Below, piece after piece: positions 1-7,738 of a stretch of 13,350 bases of DNA. The notes below the pieces were generated by a model. That model was not told the origin of the DNA. It ran no database searches and was given only the letters and a program-made list of their open reading frames with translations. Numbering within the stretch: the stretch's first letter is position 1; every line of letters starts with the position of its first letter. Source of the stretch: JAPUME01 sp964605715. GTDB lineage: Bacteria; Acidobacteriota; Terriglobia; UBA7540; JAPUME01. The translations under genes and the position numbers were made by a program. The stretch lies in the NCBI GenBank assembly GCA_964605715.1, contig CAZSDV010000056.1, forward strand, positions 1-13,350, read 5' to 3'.

Positions 1-1
1 C

Positions 2-283
2 CCCCTTAAGGATTCTGGAAAGAAAACTCCCTCTGCTGAATCAATGGCACAAGATTACGATGTTCAGGAAGAGATAGGAGATCTGTTATTTACTACGGCA
101 AATCTTGCTCGTTTTTTACAACATGATTCAGAGACCACTCTGCGTGCTGCTAATCAAAAATTCAAACTTCGGTTCAAGCTTTTGGAGGCTGAGGTTGTTC
201 GGAAAAACAAGACGCTTCAGGATTGCTCTCCGGAAGAACTTGAAAATATATGGAGTTTGGTAAAATCCAAAGAGAAGAGATAA
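2..283 (+). CDS. mazG: Nucleoside triphosphate pyrophosphohydrolase MazG, C-terminal fragment
   Basis: The open frame enters from the left edge and stops with TAA at 281-283, so only about 93 C-terminal residues are present. MazG hydrolyses (d)NTPs to NMP and pyrophosphate and acts as a house-cleaning enzyme in the cytoplasm. The fragment carries the second MazG helix-bundle signature: VQEEIGDLLFTTANLARF (the EExGDLLF metal-binding block), then the LRAANQKFKLRF block and a final EELENIWSLVK helix. All of these are typical of the C-terminal half of the two-domain MazG. An internal ATG at 44 is not the real start, because conserved sequence could continue upstream and no ribosome-binding site precedes it. 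The family call is firm. What precedes it lies outside the window. Confidence 0.9.
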   Translation, partial: PLKDSGKKTPSAESMAQDYDVQEEIGDLLFTTANLARFLQHDSETTLRAANQKFKLRFKLLEAEVVRKNKTLQDCSPEELENIWSLVKSKEKR

Positions 284-354
284 CTTCAGATTTCAATGTT
301 CCTTTTCTAGTTTTGGAGATTAAATTGAAAGAACGCACGTCTAGATGTGTGTTT

Positions 355-360
355 GGAAGA
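355..360 (+). promoter_or_regulatory. Ribosome binding site of the enolase-superfamily gene
   Basis: GGAAGA lies 8 nt before the ATG at 369 and decides the start. The alternative in-frame ATG at 345 has no purine-rich Shine-Dalgarno stretch at a suitable distance and would add eight residues not expected in the family. Confidence 0.5.
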
Positions 361-368
361 TATCAATC

Positions 369-1475
369 ATGAAAGTAGAACGTATTCAAATTCGTGAAAT
401 CAGGATTCCGCTTGTTGAGTTTTTTGAGACAAGTTTCGGGAGGACAACGGAACGGAGAATTGTATTAGTAAAAATTACATGCGACGGAGTTCATGGCTGG
501 GCAGAATGTACGGCGGGGGAAGGGCCATTTTACAGTTATGAGTCTACTGATACAGCCTGGTGTATCCTTCAAGATTTTCTGGTTCCTAGATTAATAGGAA
601 GGACAATAGGTAAAGCATCAGATTCAGGATTATTGTTTCAATCTATTCGTGGTCATAATATGGCTAAGGCAGCCTTGGAGTGCGCCCTATGGGATATTGA
701 AGCACGGCAAGCGGGAGTCCCTCTAGCGAAGCTTATCGGAGGAGAATTAGGTGAGATTCCCTGTGGTGTCTCGATTGGAATTGATCAATCTATCGAGAAA
801 TTGCTGGAAAAAGTTGGCCGAGAAGTGGAGGCTGGCTATCAACGCATTAAAGTCAAAATTAAACCTGGCTGGGATATCGATATTCTGGGAGCGATTAGAA
901 ATCGGTTCCCGCGAATCCGCTTAATGGCGGATGCTAATGCAGCCTATTCGCTGAAAGATCTGCCTCGACTCAAGATTCTGGATCATTTTCATCTAATGAT
1001 GATCGAACAGCCGTTAGGGTGGGATGATTTAATGGACCATGCGCGTCTTCAAAAGGAAATTGCAACACCGATTTGCTTGGATGAACCCATCACTAGCCTA
1101 GGGAAAGCCCGCGAGGCTGTGGAATTAGGATCAGCGAAGATCATTAATATTAAATTGGGGCGAGTCGGTGGCTATAGCGAGGCACTGAGAATTCATAATT
1201 TTTGCCAGGAGAAGAATGTCCCAGTCTGGTGTGGGGGGATGCTTGAGGCCGGAGTTGGTCGAGTTCATAACATTGCCCTCTCATCCCTTCCAAATTTTGT
1301 GCTTCCGGGAGATATCTCCGCAAGTAAGCGGTACTGGAAGCAAGATATCATTGAACCCGAAGTTAGTGTTACCCCACAAGGAACTGTGATGGTTCCCGAT
1401 GGGGAAGGGATCGGGTACTCAATCAATACTGACAGAATTGAAAGTTTGACCTTGCGACAGAAATCCTTTAGCTAA
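369..1475 (+). CDS. menC: o-Succinylbenzoate synthase / N-succinylamino-acid racemase family enzyme (enolase superfamily)
   Basis: This is a 368-residue enolase-superfamily enzyme of the MenC/NSAR branch. Family members dehydrate SHCHC to o-succinylbenzoate in menaquinone synthesis, racemise N-succinylamino acids, or do both. The N-terminal capping domain spans about 1-125 and the TIM barrel follows. Catalytic positions are all present: the KxK motif K161-V-K163, metal ligands D188 (MADAN), E213 (MIEQP) and D238 (CLDEP), and the second base K262 (NIKLGRVGG). The loop WCGGMLEAGVGRVHNIAL, followed by LPGDISASKRYW, is the branch hallmark. The start at 369 is preferred over 345 because of the GGAAGA upstream. 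A transporter follows 78 bp downstream on the same strand. No other menaquinone gene is in view, so synthase and racemase roles cannot be separated. Dipeptide epimerase is less likely given the C-terminal loop. Confidence 0.85.
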   Translation: MKVERIQIREIRIPLVEFFETSFGRTTERRIVLVKITCDGVHGWAECTAGEGPFYSYESTDTAWCILQDFLVPRLIGRTIGKASDSGLLFQSIRGHNMAKAALECALWDIEARQAGVPLAKLIGGELGEIPCGVSIGIDQSIEKLLEKVGREVEAGYQRIKVKIKPGWDIDILGAIRNRFPRIRLMADANAAYSLKDLPRLKILDHFHLMMIEQPLGWDDLMDHARLQKEIATPICLDEPITSLGKAREAVELGSAKIINIKLGRVGGYSEALRIHNFCQEKNVPVWCGGMLEAGVGRVHNIALSSLPNFVLPGDISASKRYWKQDIIEPEVSVTPQGTVMVPDGEGIGYSINTDRIESLTLRQKSFS

Positions 1476-1553
1476 AGCCAGCAGGCATTTTAATTTCAAA
1501 TTTGCAACTAAATCAAAGAAGACTGGAATTTCCAGTTAGATAAAGCAGCACCA

Positions 1554-2483
1554 ATGTCATCAAATTTAAAGGTTGAAGAGCCCGGGATTGTAGAACCACG
1601 CCAAGGTAAGGGCTTGACAGCTCTTTCTGCCTATTTGCTTATGAGCATCGCTACAATTTTTTGGTCAGGCAATATTGTTGCGACGAAGATTGCTTTGAAA
1701 GATTTTCCACCTCAAATATTAATCCCGTTGCGTATGACAATAGCAGCGGCCCTATTCCTTCTTATTTCGGCGCCATCGTTAAGGACACTCTTCCGGAAAG
1801 CAAGGAATGATTGGAAAACTTTTGCTGGGCTTGCCGCTACAGGGATTGTCTTAAATCAATTATTTTTTATGCTTGGCCTTTGGTATTCCTCCGTTACCCA
1901 TGCTGCCCTGACGTTTGCCATGGTTCCTATTTTTGTTTTAATTATTTCACGTTGGATGCATATGGAAGCCATAACTATTCCGAAAATTCTGGGTGTTCTC
2001 GTTGCTTTTGGGGGAGTAGTTGTTCTGACTTTTGCGGAAGAACCACTAGACACTAACTATGGGGTGGGGAACCTGATTTTACTGACAGGGGCGGTGTGTT
2101 TTTCCATTTACACGATCCTGGCTAAGCGAGCCGCCGGCCAATATGATTCCTTGACACTCAATGTAGTGTCCTATGCCATGGGATCCCTATTAGTTGCGCC
2201 GGTGATGATTTTAACCCTTCCAGGTTTTGAATGGACCTCTGTCTCCACCTCAGGCTGGCTAGCTGGAGTTTACGTTTTGATTTTTGGCGGGATGGTCCCA
2301 TATGTCATCCTTTATAGAGTTTTTGACCACTTTACGGCTTCCAGGGTTGCTTCTTTTGGGTATTTTCAACCCCTGCTAGCCTCGGGGTTTGCTATTTGGT
2401 TGCTTCAGGAATCAATTACCCCAGAGGTTGTTTTAGCGGGTGTATTAATTCTTGGTGGGGTGTATCTAGCTAAAGATGAATGA
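1554..2483 (+). CDS. EamA/DMT-superfamily inner-membrane transporter
   Basis: This 309-residue protein is a drug/metabolite transporter with the usual ten hydrophobic helices in two EamA repeats, about residues 24-160 and 170-306. Characteristic landmarks are WSGNIVATKIAL in the first helix region, YSSVTHAALTFAMVPIF before the repeat boundary, and FGYFQPLLASGFAIWLLQE with GVLILGGVYL at the end. A roughly 22-residue polar N-terminus precedes helix 1. Relatives export amino acids, metabolites or drugs across the inner membrane, but sequence alone does not give the substrate. It follows the enolase-family gene on the same strand with a 78-bp gap, so co-transcription is possible. Linking the transporter to that enzyme's substrate would be guesswork. 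The Shine-Dalgarno sequence is weak. Confidence 0.85.
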   Translation: MSSNLKVEEPGIVEPRQGKGLTALSAYLLMSIATIFWSGNIVATKIALKDFPPQILIPLRMTIAAALFLLISAPSLRTLFRKARNDWKTFAGLAATGIVLNQLFFMLGLWYSSVTHAALTFAMVPIFVLIISRWMHMEAITIPKILGVLVAFGGVVVLTFAEEPLDTNYGVGNLILLTGAVCFSIYTILAKRAAGQYDSLTLNVVSYAMGSLLVAPVMILTLPGFEWTSVSTSGWLAGVYVLIFGGMVPYVILYRVFDHFTASRVASFGYFQPLLASGFAIWLLQESITPEVVLAGVLILGGVYLAKDE

Positions 2484-2530
2484 AAAGCTAGCATCTTAAC
2501 GGTAGGGCCTATTTCGAGATAGCATTTAGC

Positions 2531-3526
2531 CTAAGACGCCGAAGTGACAATGTACGATTTGTATTCTTCGTTTATATTTCGCAAGGCGCTTTCTAGAAAA
2601 GCATTGATTTCTACTTGAGCTCGCAGGGGTCCCCGCGCACCGTATGCCATGCAGTTTAAGGCGGAAAAAGCGTTGGCAAAATTCAAAATTTCTTCTTGTT
2701 TTAACTTGCGCAACATCCCAAAGAGAAAAGCAGCATGAAAGGAATCCCCTGCACCCGTTGTGTCAACAGCGGACACGCGGTAGCCAGGTGAGTAAATTAA
2801 CTTGTCATTTTCGAGGAATAGGGCTCCTTCTTGCCCTAGTGTCACTCCTACAGAAGGGACTCTGAATTTTTTATTAATCTCAAAAAGGCAGGCTACCATA
2901 TTGCTTAATCCAGTTAGCTCCTGAGGGAAATTATTAGATGAAATCAGATGGGTGAGGTGCGGAAGCAAGTCTTCAGTTCCAGGTTGAACGTAGTCTAGAT
3001 CAGCAACAACAGAAAGGCCGGCACCCCTCGCACACTTTGCTGCCTGGATTGAGGCTTCAATGTCCTGGCCATCGACGAGAAGAATTTTTCCACTACAGAT
3101 AACTTTTGGATTTAAGTCATTCGGCTTCATGGATAAGCGATCATCCCGGTACCAGCAAACAGTCCGTTCTGCGGTATCGCGATCCACAATAATAAAAGAT
3201 GCTGGGCCTGCACAATCTGAAACAATAGGACAATAATGAAGGTCAATGTTTTCTGATGAAAGGCTCTGTATTTGTTGCTGTGATCCGAGATCATCGCCAA
3301 ACTTTCCTAGGTAGCGGGTTTTTAATCCAAAGCGACTACATGAAACCAATGCAGATGCAATTTGACCACCGGGCAAAGAGGTAGAGGACAAAAGCTGAGT
3401 TTTAGTTCCTGGGGGAGGGTAGCGCTCAATATGGAGGAGGGTGTCCATTGAATTTTCCCCAATTCCAACCACATGGACACTGGCAATCCTGTTGGCCATG
3501 TTTTTTACTGTGTCTTTCCTTGTCAT
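2531..3526 (-). CDS. PfkB-family carbohydrate kinase (ribokinase-like)
   Basis: This 331-residue ribokinase-fold kinase transfers phosphate from ATP to a sugar or nucleoside hydroxyl. The N-terminal substrate half shows GIGENSMDTLLHIERYPPPG and a LPGGQIASALVSCSRFGL segment matching PfkB signature 1. The C-terminal half has VTLGQEGALF and signature 2, VDTTGAGDSFHAAFLFG, whose D261 in GAGD is the catalytic base. Most relatives carry Asn after the GG of signature 1 (GGxxxN). Here the segment reads GGQIAS, so the precise sugar is uncertain. The gene converges on the EamA transporter with a 47-bp gap and diverges from recO. The start at 3526 is used; a second Met at 3499 (MANRIASV) is also plausible because homology begins only near SVHVVGIGE. 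Ribokinase, adenosine kinase and fructokinase specificities are all possible. Confidence 0.85.
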   Translation of the reverse strand: MTRKDTVKNMANRIASVHVVGIGENSMDTLLHIERYPPPGTKTQLLSSTSLPGGQIASALVSCSRFGLKTRYLGKFGDDLGSQQQIQSLSSENIDLHYCPIVSDCAGPASFIIVDRDTAERTVCWYRDDRLSMKPNDLNPKVICSGKILLVDGQDIEASIQAAKCARGAGLSVVADLDYVQPGTEDLLPHLTHLISSNNFPQELTGLSNMVACLFEINKKFRVPSVGVTLGQEGALFLENDKLIYSPGYRVSAVDTTGAGDSFHAAFLFGMLRKLKQEEILNFANAFSALNCMAYGARGPLRAQVEINAFLESALRNINEEYKSYIVTSAS

Positions 3527-3655
3527 GAGATAACTTTACCGAAAAACAGAAATTCACACAAATAGTTGGAAATGCCAGTGTCTGATAATAAATTGTGAGA
3601 ATTTCAAGAGTTAACATAACTATTATTTGGAAATTACTCTTAAGCGTAGTTAAAT

Positions 3656-3684
3656 TTGGAGTTTTTCTTTACTCGGATTATTAT
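3656..3684 (+). promoter_or_regulatory. Possible recO-glyQS promoter
   Basis: TTGGAG at 3656-3661 and TATTAT at 3679-3684 are separated by 17 nt, resembling a sigma-70 -35/-10 pair (the -10 matches five of six). Transcription would begin near 3691, upstream of the ATG at 3728. This fits RecO starting at 3728 rather than at the in-frame TTG at 3656. It is based on motif resemblance only, in an AT-rich stretch where chance matches are common. Confidence 0.3.
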
Positions 3685-3727
3685 AGTGTTCAGTATTGTT
3701 GTAGATTTCTTGACATGTTCCCTTAAA

Positions 3728-4477
3728 ATGCCTCTTTGTGATACAGAAGCTATCGTCCTTCGCTCCTATAAATTAGGTGAAAAGGATAAAATTGTAAATT
3801 TCTTTACAAGGGATTTTGGCAGGATCCGTGGAGTCGCCGGTGGTGGTAGAAAGATTAATAATCAGTTTGGTGGTTCACTTGAACCTCTTACTTATCTGCG
3901 GATATGGTTTTATCAAAGGGAAAATCGTAACCTTGTACGCCTCAACTCTATAGATTTAATTGAATCATTTATGTCAGTCCAGGAGGAATATTCAGGTCAA
4001 CTAGCAGCCCAATATGTTGCTGAAGTGTGTGATAATTTCATGCCTGAGGAGCAACCTGATGACCGAGTTTTTCGTTTGATATTGCACGTTCTTCGAGGTT
4101 TAAATCATCTAGATTGCCTTGACGCAGTACTTTGTTATTTTTCCGCGTGGATTTTGCGCCTAGGTGGTGTACTTGGTGATCTTGATTATTGTAGCTGTTG
4201 TGGGAACAGGCTAGGTGCCCGTATTTCATACTATGGCAATTTTTGGGAAGGTTTGTCTTGTGGTGACTGCCAGAAAGGACAAGGACGCCAACTGGGATCT
4301 GATATCAGGGAGCTCTGCAAGGTCACCCAAGGGAAAACCCTAGATCAATGGTGTCAATTAGGTCCAAAGGCTGAACAATCGAAAAGCTTGCGCCTTTTTT
4401 TGGATGAACAGATTGAAAAACATATTGAACGTAAACTAATAACGAAGCAGCTCTTAAACGAAGTTAAATGCCTTTAA
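3728..4477 (+). CDS. recO: DNA repair protein RecO
   Basis: RecO is a 249-residue recombination mediator that works with RecR (and RecF) to load RecA on SSB-coated single strands and to anneal DNA. The N-terminal OB fold is recognisable in DTEAIVLRSYKLGEKDKIVNFFTRDFG followed by VAGGGRK (about residues 5-42). A helical domain follows and contains a four-cysteine zinc site: C155 and C158 (CSCCG) with C178 and C181 (CGDC). An in-frame TTG at 3656 would add 24 hydrophobic residues (EFFFTRIIIVFSIVV) absent from the family, so the ATG at 3728 is chosen, although no clear Shine-Dalgarno precedes it. The stop overlaps the glyQ start by 10 nt, indicating translational coupling. The family call is strong. 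Confidence 0.9.
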   Translation: MPLCDTEAIVLRSYKLGEKDKIVNFFTRDFGRIRGVAGGGRKINNQFGGSLEPLTYLRIWFYQRENRNLVRLNSIDLIESFMSVQEEYSGQLAAQYVAEVCDNFMPEEQPDDRVFRLILHVLRGLNHLDCLDAVLCYFSAWILRLGGVLGDLDYCSCCGNRLGARISYYGNFWEGLSCGDCQKGQGRQLGSDIRELCKVTQGKTLDQWCQLGPKAEQSKSLRLFLDEQIEKHIERKLITKQLLNEVKCL

Positions 4478-5443
4478 AAAGAAAGAAAAAGCAAGCTGTA
4501 GCTCAAGCCCTCCAACGGAAGACAAAGGGTAAGCCAAGGATTCTTGGCCTGAACCTACAGGATGCAATTCTACGGTTAAGCAAGTTTTGGACTAAGCACG
4601 ATTGCGTCCTGGCACCTTCTTATGATGTGGAGGTGGGGGCTGGGACCATGTGCCCTGAGACCTTTCTTCGAGCCCTAGGACCAAACCCATATCGGGTTGC
4701 ATACGCGCAACCCTCGCGCCGCCCTGCGGATGGTCGTTATGGAGAGAATCCTAATCGGCTTTTAAAACACCTCCAGTACCAGGTGGTCTTGAAACCTCCT
4801 CCACGAGATGTTCAGGAGCTCTACCTTGAGAGTCTCGAGATTCTGGGGGTGAATTTCAAGGATCATGATATTCGTTTTGAGGAGGACAACTGGGAATCAC
4901 CAACCTTAGGGGCATGGGGTGTAGGTTGGCAGGTTATTTTTGGATGGGTTGGAGATCACCCAGTTCACTTATTTCCAGCAGTGCGGCGGTATGGATCTAG
5001 AGCCTATTTCAGTTGAGTTAACTTACGGGTTAGAGCGAATTTGTGCTTTCCTTCAGGATGTTCCAAGTGTTTACGATATCCGATGGAGTGATACGGTGAG
5101 TTACGGTGATCTACGTCAGGATGAGGAGTTACAGTTTTCGGTATATGATTTTGAGATGGCAGATATAGCCGTTCTATTTAAGTTGTTTGATTTATACGAG
5201 GGTGAGGCTACTCGTCTTTTGAATGATTTTGATCAGATGAAATCAAAAGAGGATCGTGTCCGCTTTCCGGTGCGGAAAGCATTTGACCTGTGCCTTAAGT
5301 GTTCCCATCTACTAAATATACTTGATGCAAGAGGGGCTGTCAGTGTAACGGAGCGAGTTTCACTGATTGGTCGAGTTAGGCGGTTGGCATGCGGGGTGGC
5401 GCCGAAGTTTATAGAGCAGAATAACTGGCAAAGAAAGATTTGA
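4468..5443 (+). CDS. glyQ: Glycyl-tRNA synthetase alpha subunit, interrupted by a single-base frame break
   Basis: GlyQ is the catalytic subunit of the bacterial alpha2-beta2 glycyl-tRNA synthetase, a class II enzyme that activates glycine. Frame one runs from the ATG at 4468 and reads true GlyQ for 158 residues: DVEVGAGTMCPETFLRALGP, the motif-2 region QPSRRPADGRYGENPNRL, and EEDNWESPTLGAWGVGW. It then loses homology and stops at 5016. Homology resumes in the next frame from about 4943 (DGLEITQFTYFQQCGG, the motif-3 YGLER, SVYDIRWSD, LLNILDARGAVSVTER) to the TGA at 5441-5443. One extra base near 4939-4943 explains it, giving about 324 residues in total against 303 in E. coli. The N-terminus has an unusual extension of about 22 residues rich in Lys/Arg, with no later in-frame start. 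Sequencing error is the likeliest cause, since glyS and recO are intact. Confidence 0.9.
4933..4948 (+). other. glyQ: Frame-break site in glyQ
   Basis: The sequence reads GTTATTTTTGGATGGG. Removing one T from the T5 run or one G from the GG pair restores the family reading V-I-(F/L)-D-G-L-E-I-T-Q across the break. The short homopolymer is a natural place for an indel error. I see no downstream pseudoknot or stop-codon context of the kind known for programmed +1 shifting. Confidence 0.8.
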
Positions 5444-5448
5444 AATCC

Positions 5449-7599
5449 ATGAAAAAGGAAAATAAAATACCGCTCCTTTTCGAAATTGGCTGTGAGGATA
5501 TTCCCGCCCGAATGCTGGAGAAGGCGGGAGTGGAATTAGGAAATTTAGTCCACGAGGATATAAGCAAGGCTGGGCTAGCTCCTCATGGCAACCTGGAAGT
5601 TCACACTTTTTCAACTGTCAGGCGACTTGGTGTTTATGTTCCAAGAATCCTGAAAGGTCAACCTGATAAAATCGAGGAAGTTCAAGGCCCTCCAAGTCGG
5701 ATCGCCTACAATGAAAACGGTAAACCCACAGCTGCCGCTAAAGGATTTGCTCGGAAATGCGGAGTTTCGATCAGTTCACTCAAACGGAAGGTAAGTGGGA
5801 CTGGGGAATATCTGGTTGCTCAAAGAGTCCAAGTTGGAAGGCCTGCGGAAGTCATTCTCCCAACGCTGCTGGAGAATGCTATCGCAAACCTAAATTTTCC
5901 AACGACGATGTATTGGCTAAAAAAATCCGGTCCACGTTTTGTTCGGCCTGTCCGTTGGATATTTGCATTACTTGGGGAAGGAAAACAAAGCCGAATAATC
6001 AAGGTTACTTTTGGTGATGTAAAGGCCTCAGGTTTAACCTATGGACACCGCCGGGACAGAGGTAAGGCGATACATCCTCGAAGTTTCCTTCAGTATTCAA
6101 AGGCGCTAAGGAGGCGTGGTGTTTTGGTAGAGTTGGATGACCGACGAGGTTTACTTAATAAGAGCATTGAAGCGTTAGTGAAGAAATCTGGCTATAAAAT
6201 TTTATTTAACAAAGAGCTATTTGAAACCCTTGTAAATTCAACCGAATACCCCTCTGCATTTCTTGGCGATTTCAATCCCCAGTTCCTTTCTTTGCCAAAG
6301 GAATTGTTAATTACTGTTATGAATGAACATCAAAAATACCTTGCAGTCCAAGAAGAAGGCGGAAAATTAAAACCCAATTTTATAGCGGTAACAGACTGGA
6401 CGAAAGATCAGCGCGGGATCATCAAGCGCGGCCATGAAAGGGTCCTGGAAGCCCGATTTCGCGATGCTAAATTTTTCTGGGATTCAGACAAGCGAACATC
6501 CTTAGGCTCACGATTGGAAGCACTTCAGCACCTAACATTCCATTCGAAACTTGGTAGTTACTGGGATAAGGTCGCTCGGATGAAAATTTTGGGGAACGAA
6601 ATTATTAAAGAAATCAGAACAAAAACAACATCTTCTAGTAAATTTAAATTACATTATTTTCGGTCCTTGGAACTTTCAAAATGTGACTTGACTACGGATA
6701 TTGTAAAGGAGTTCCCCTCACTGCAAGGGGTTATGGGGGGGGTTTATGCTTCTCTTGCAAATGAAGCAAGTGAGGTGGCGAATGCTGTTTATGACCACTA
6801 TCTTCCTATAAACACACAAGATTCGTGCCCAAGATCACTGCTTGGAACACTGGTCTCCTTAACAGATAAGCTTGACAATATATTGGCGGGATATGCATTG
6901 GGCCTTCAGCCCAGCGGTTCAAGTGATCCCTTTGCTTTGCGGCGACAAGGGAATGGAATAGTTAAACTATTAATTGAGAATAATGTAGTATGTGACTTAA
7001 ATAAAGTAACTTATAAGTATTATAAAAATATTTATTCTAACAAAAACCACTCGCAAAAAAAACTTGAAGCATCAGTTAATAAATTTTTTATTGAACGTGT
7101 CCGATTTATCTTCAAGAATTATTATAAGTTTCGTTATGACACAATTAATGCAGTGTTATCCTTGAGCATCCCTCAGCCAGTTTGCGCTTTTGAGCGTGCA
7201 AAGGCCCTGGAAAGCGCTCGTTCAACCGAAGAATTTATTAATTTATCAATCGCAGCTAAGCGAATTACAAACATACTAGTTAAATCCAAGAATAAACCCA
7301 ATTTTAATACTGGAAAAATAAGTCAAACTGAATTAGAAAATGGACCTGAAAAAAGACTTTATTTAAAGTATGTGAGTGTTGAAAAAAAGACAAACAGATT
7401 ATTAAATCAAAGGAAGTACGAGGAGGCACTTTCGCTTATTGGAACTTTGCGGCCATTAGTAGATCAATTCTTTGATCAAATTTTAATTATGTCACCAAAT
7501 CTAATTAAACGAAAAAATCGATTAGTTATCCTTTCTAGGTTAGAAGAATTATTTTCAAGTGTCGCAAAAATTTCTGAAATTATTACAGATTCAAGGTGA
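5449..7599 (+). CDS. glyS: Glycyl-tRNA synthetase beta subunit
   Basis: GlyS is the tRNA-binding partner of GlyQ, here 716 residues against 689 in E. coli. The N-terminus LLFEIGCEDIPARML matches the family's LLEIGxEELPA start. A B3/4-like and HD-type central region includes VMNEHQKYLAV, HSKLGSYWDKV and the highly conserved LTTDIVKEFPSLQGVMGGVYA (about 414-434). The block GLQPSGSSDPFALRRQGNGIV follows near 485-505. The C-terminal anticodon-binding (DALR-like) domain ends in FFDQILIM and KNRLVILSRLEELF. The ATG at 5449 is preferred over a TTG at 5440 that overlaps the glyQ stop. The gene follows glyQ after 5 nt, so the two subunits are co-translated. From about 6960 on the coding sequence becomes clearly richer in A/T, Lys and Asn than the first half, but the frame stays intact and conserved. 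Confidence 0.95.
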   Translation: MKKENKIPLLFEIGCEDIPARMLEKAGVELGNLVHEDISKAGLAPHGNLEVHTFSTVRRLGVYVPRILKGQPDKIEEVQGPPSRIAYNENGKPTAAAKGFARKCGVSISSLKRKVSGTGEYLVAQRVQVGRPAEVILPTLLENAIANLNFPTTMYWLKKSGPRFVRPVRWIFALLGEGKQSRIIKVTFGDVKASGLTYGHRRDRGKAIHPRSFLQYSKALRRRGVLVELDDRRGLLNKSIEALVKKSGYKILFNKELFETLVNSTEYPSAFLGDFNPQFLSLPKELLITVMNEHQKYLAVQEEGGKLKPNFIAVTDWTKDQRGIIKRGHERVLEARFRDAKFFWDSDKRTSLGSRLEALQHLTFHSKLGSYWDKVARMKILGNEIIKEIRTKTTSSSKFKLHYFRSLELSKCDLTTDIVKEFPSLQGVMGGVYASLANEASEVANAVYDHYLPINTQDSCPRSLLGTLVSLTDKLDNILAGYALGLQPSGSSDPFALRRQGNGIVKLLIENNVVCDLNKVTYKYYKNIYSNKNHSQKKLEASVNKFFIERVRFIFKNYYKFRYDTINAVLSLSIPQPVCAFERAKALESARSTEEFINLSIAAKRITNILVKSKNKPNFNTGKISQTELENGPEKRLYLKYVSVEKKTNRLLNQRKYEEALSLIGTLRPLVDQFFDQILIMSPNLIKRKNRLVILSRLEELFSSVAKISEIITDSR

Positions 7600-7666
7600 C
7601 TGATATTATTATTGTAAAGTGTTCTATATGTGTAAGATACGATATTAATAAATTATTTTTAATGGA

Positions 7667-7704
7667 ATTAATAGGAATGTCGACGCGTCGACATTCCTAT
7701 TAAT
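7667..7704. repeat. Perfect 38-bp palindrome upstream of ppdK
   Basis: The arm ATTAATAGGAATGTCGA (17 nt), the centre CGCG and the reverse complement of the arm form a dyad without a single mismatch, centred between 7685 and 7686. It holds two GTCGAC sites flanking the centre. As RNA it would give a 17-bp stem with a CGCG loop. It lies 67 bp after the glyS stop and 34 bp before the ppdK start. No T-run follows on either strand, so it is not a classic intrinsic terminator. A dimeric-regulator operator, an mRNA-processing or stabilising hairpin, or a small repeat element are possible. None can be shown here. Confidence 0.9.
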
Positions 7705-7728
7705 CTAAGAGAATTGTTAAGTCAAAGC

Positions 7729-7732
7729 GAGG
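7729..7732 (+). promoter_or_regulatory. Ribosome binding site of ppdK
   Basis: GAGG sits 6 nt before the ATG at 7739, a good Shine-Dalgarno distance, and fixes the start. It begins 24 nt downstream of the 38-bp palindrome, so a folded hairpin would not directly occlude it. Confidence 0.5.
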
Positions 7733-7738
7733 CTGTCT

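Noticed and set aside
1522..1536. ACTGGAA-T-TTCCAGT dyad upstream of the EamA gene
   Set aside because: A 7-bp inverted repeat with a 1-nt centre is short enough to occur by chance, and no second copy or promoter context supports an operator.
2466..2491. CTAGCT...AGCTAG possible terminator at the end of the EamA gene
   Set aside because: The stem has only 6 bp with a 14-nt loop and no T-run, so it is not a convincing terminator.
3656..3727. RecO starting at the in-frame TTG at 3656
   Set aside because: It would add 24 hydrophobic residues ahead of the conserved OB fold that the family lacks, and no Shine-Dalgarno precedes it.
4933..4960. Programmed +1 frameshifting in glyQ
   Set aside because: There is no known slippery codon, no adjacent stop codon in the first frame and no evident stimulatory structure. 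An indel in the T5-GG run explains it more simply.
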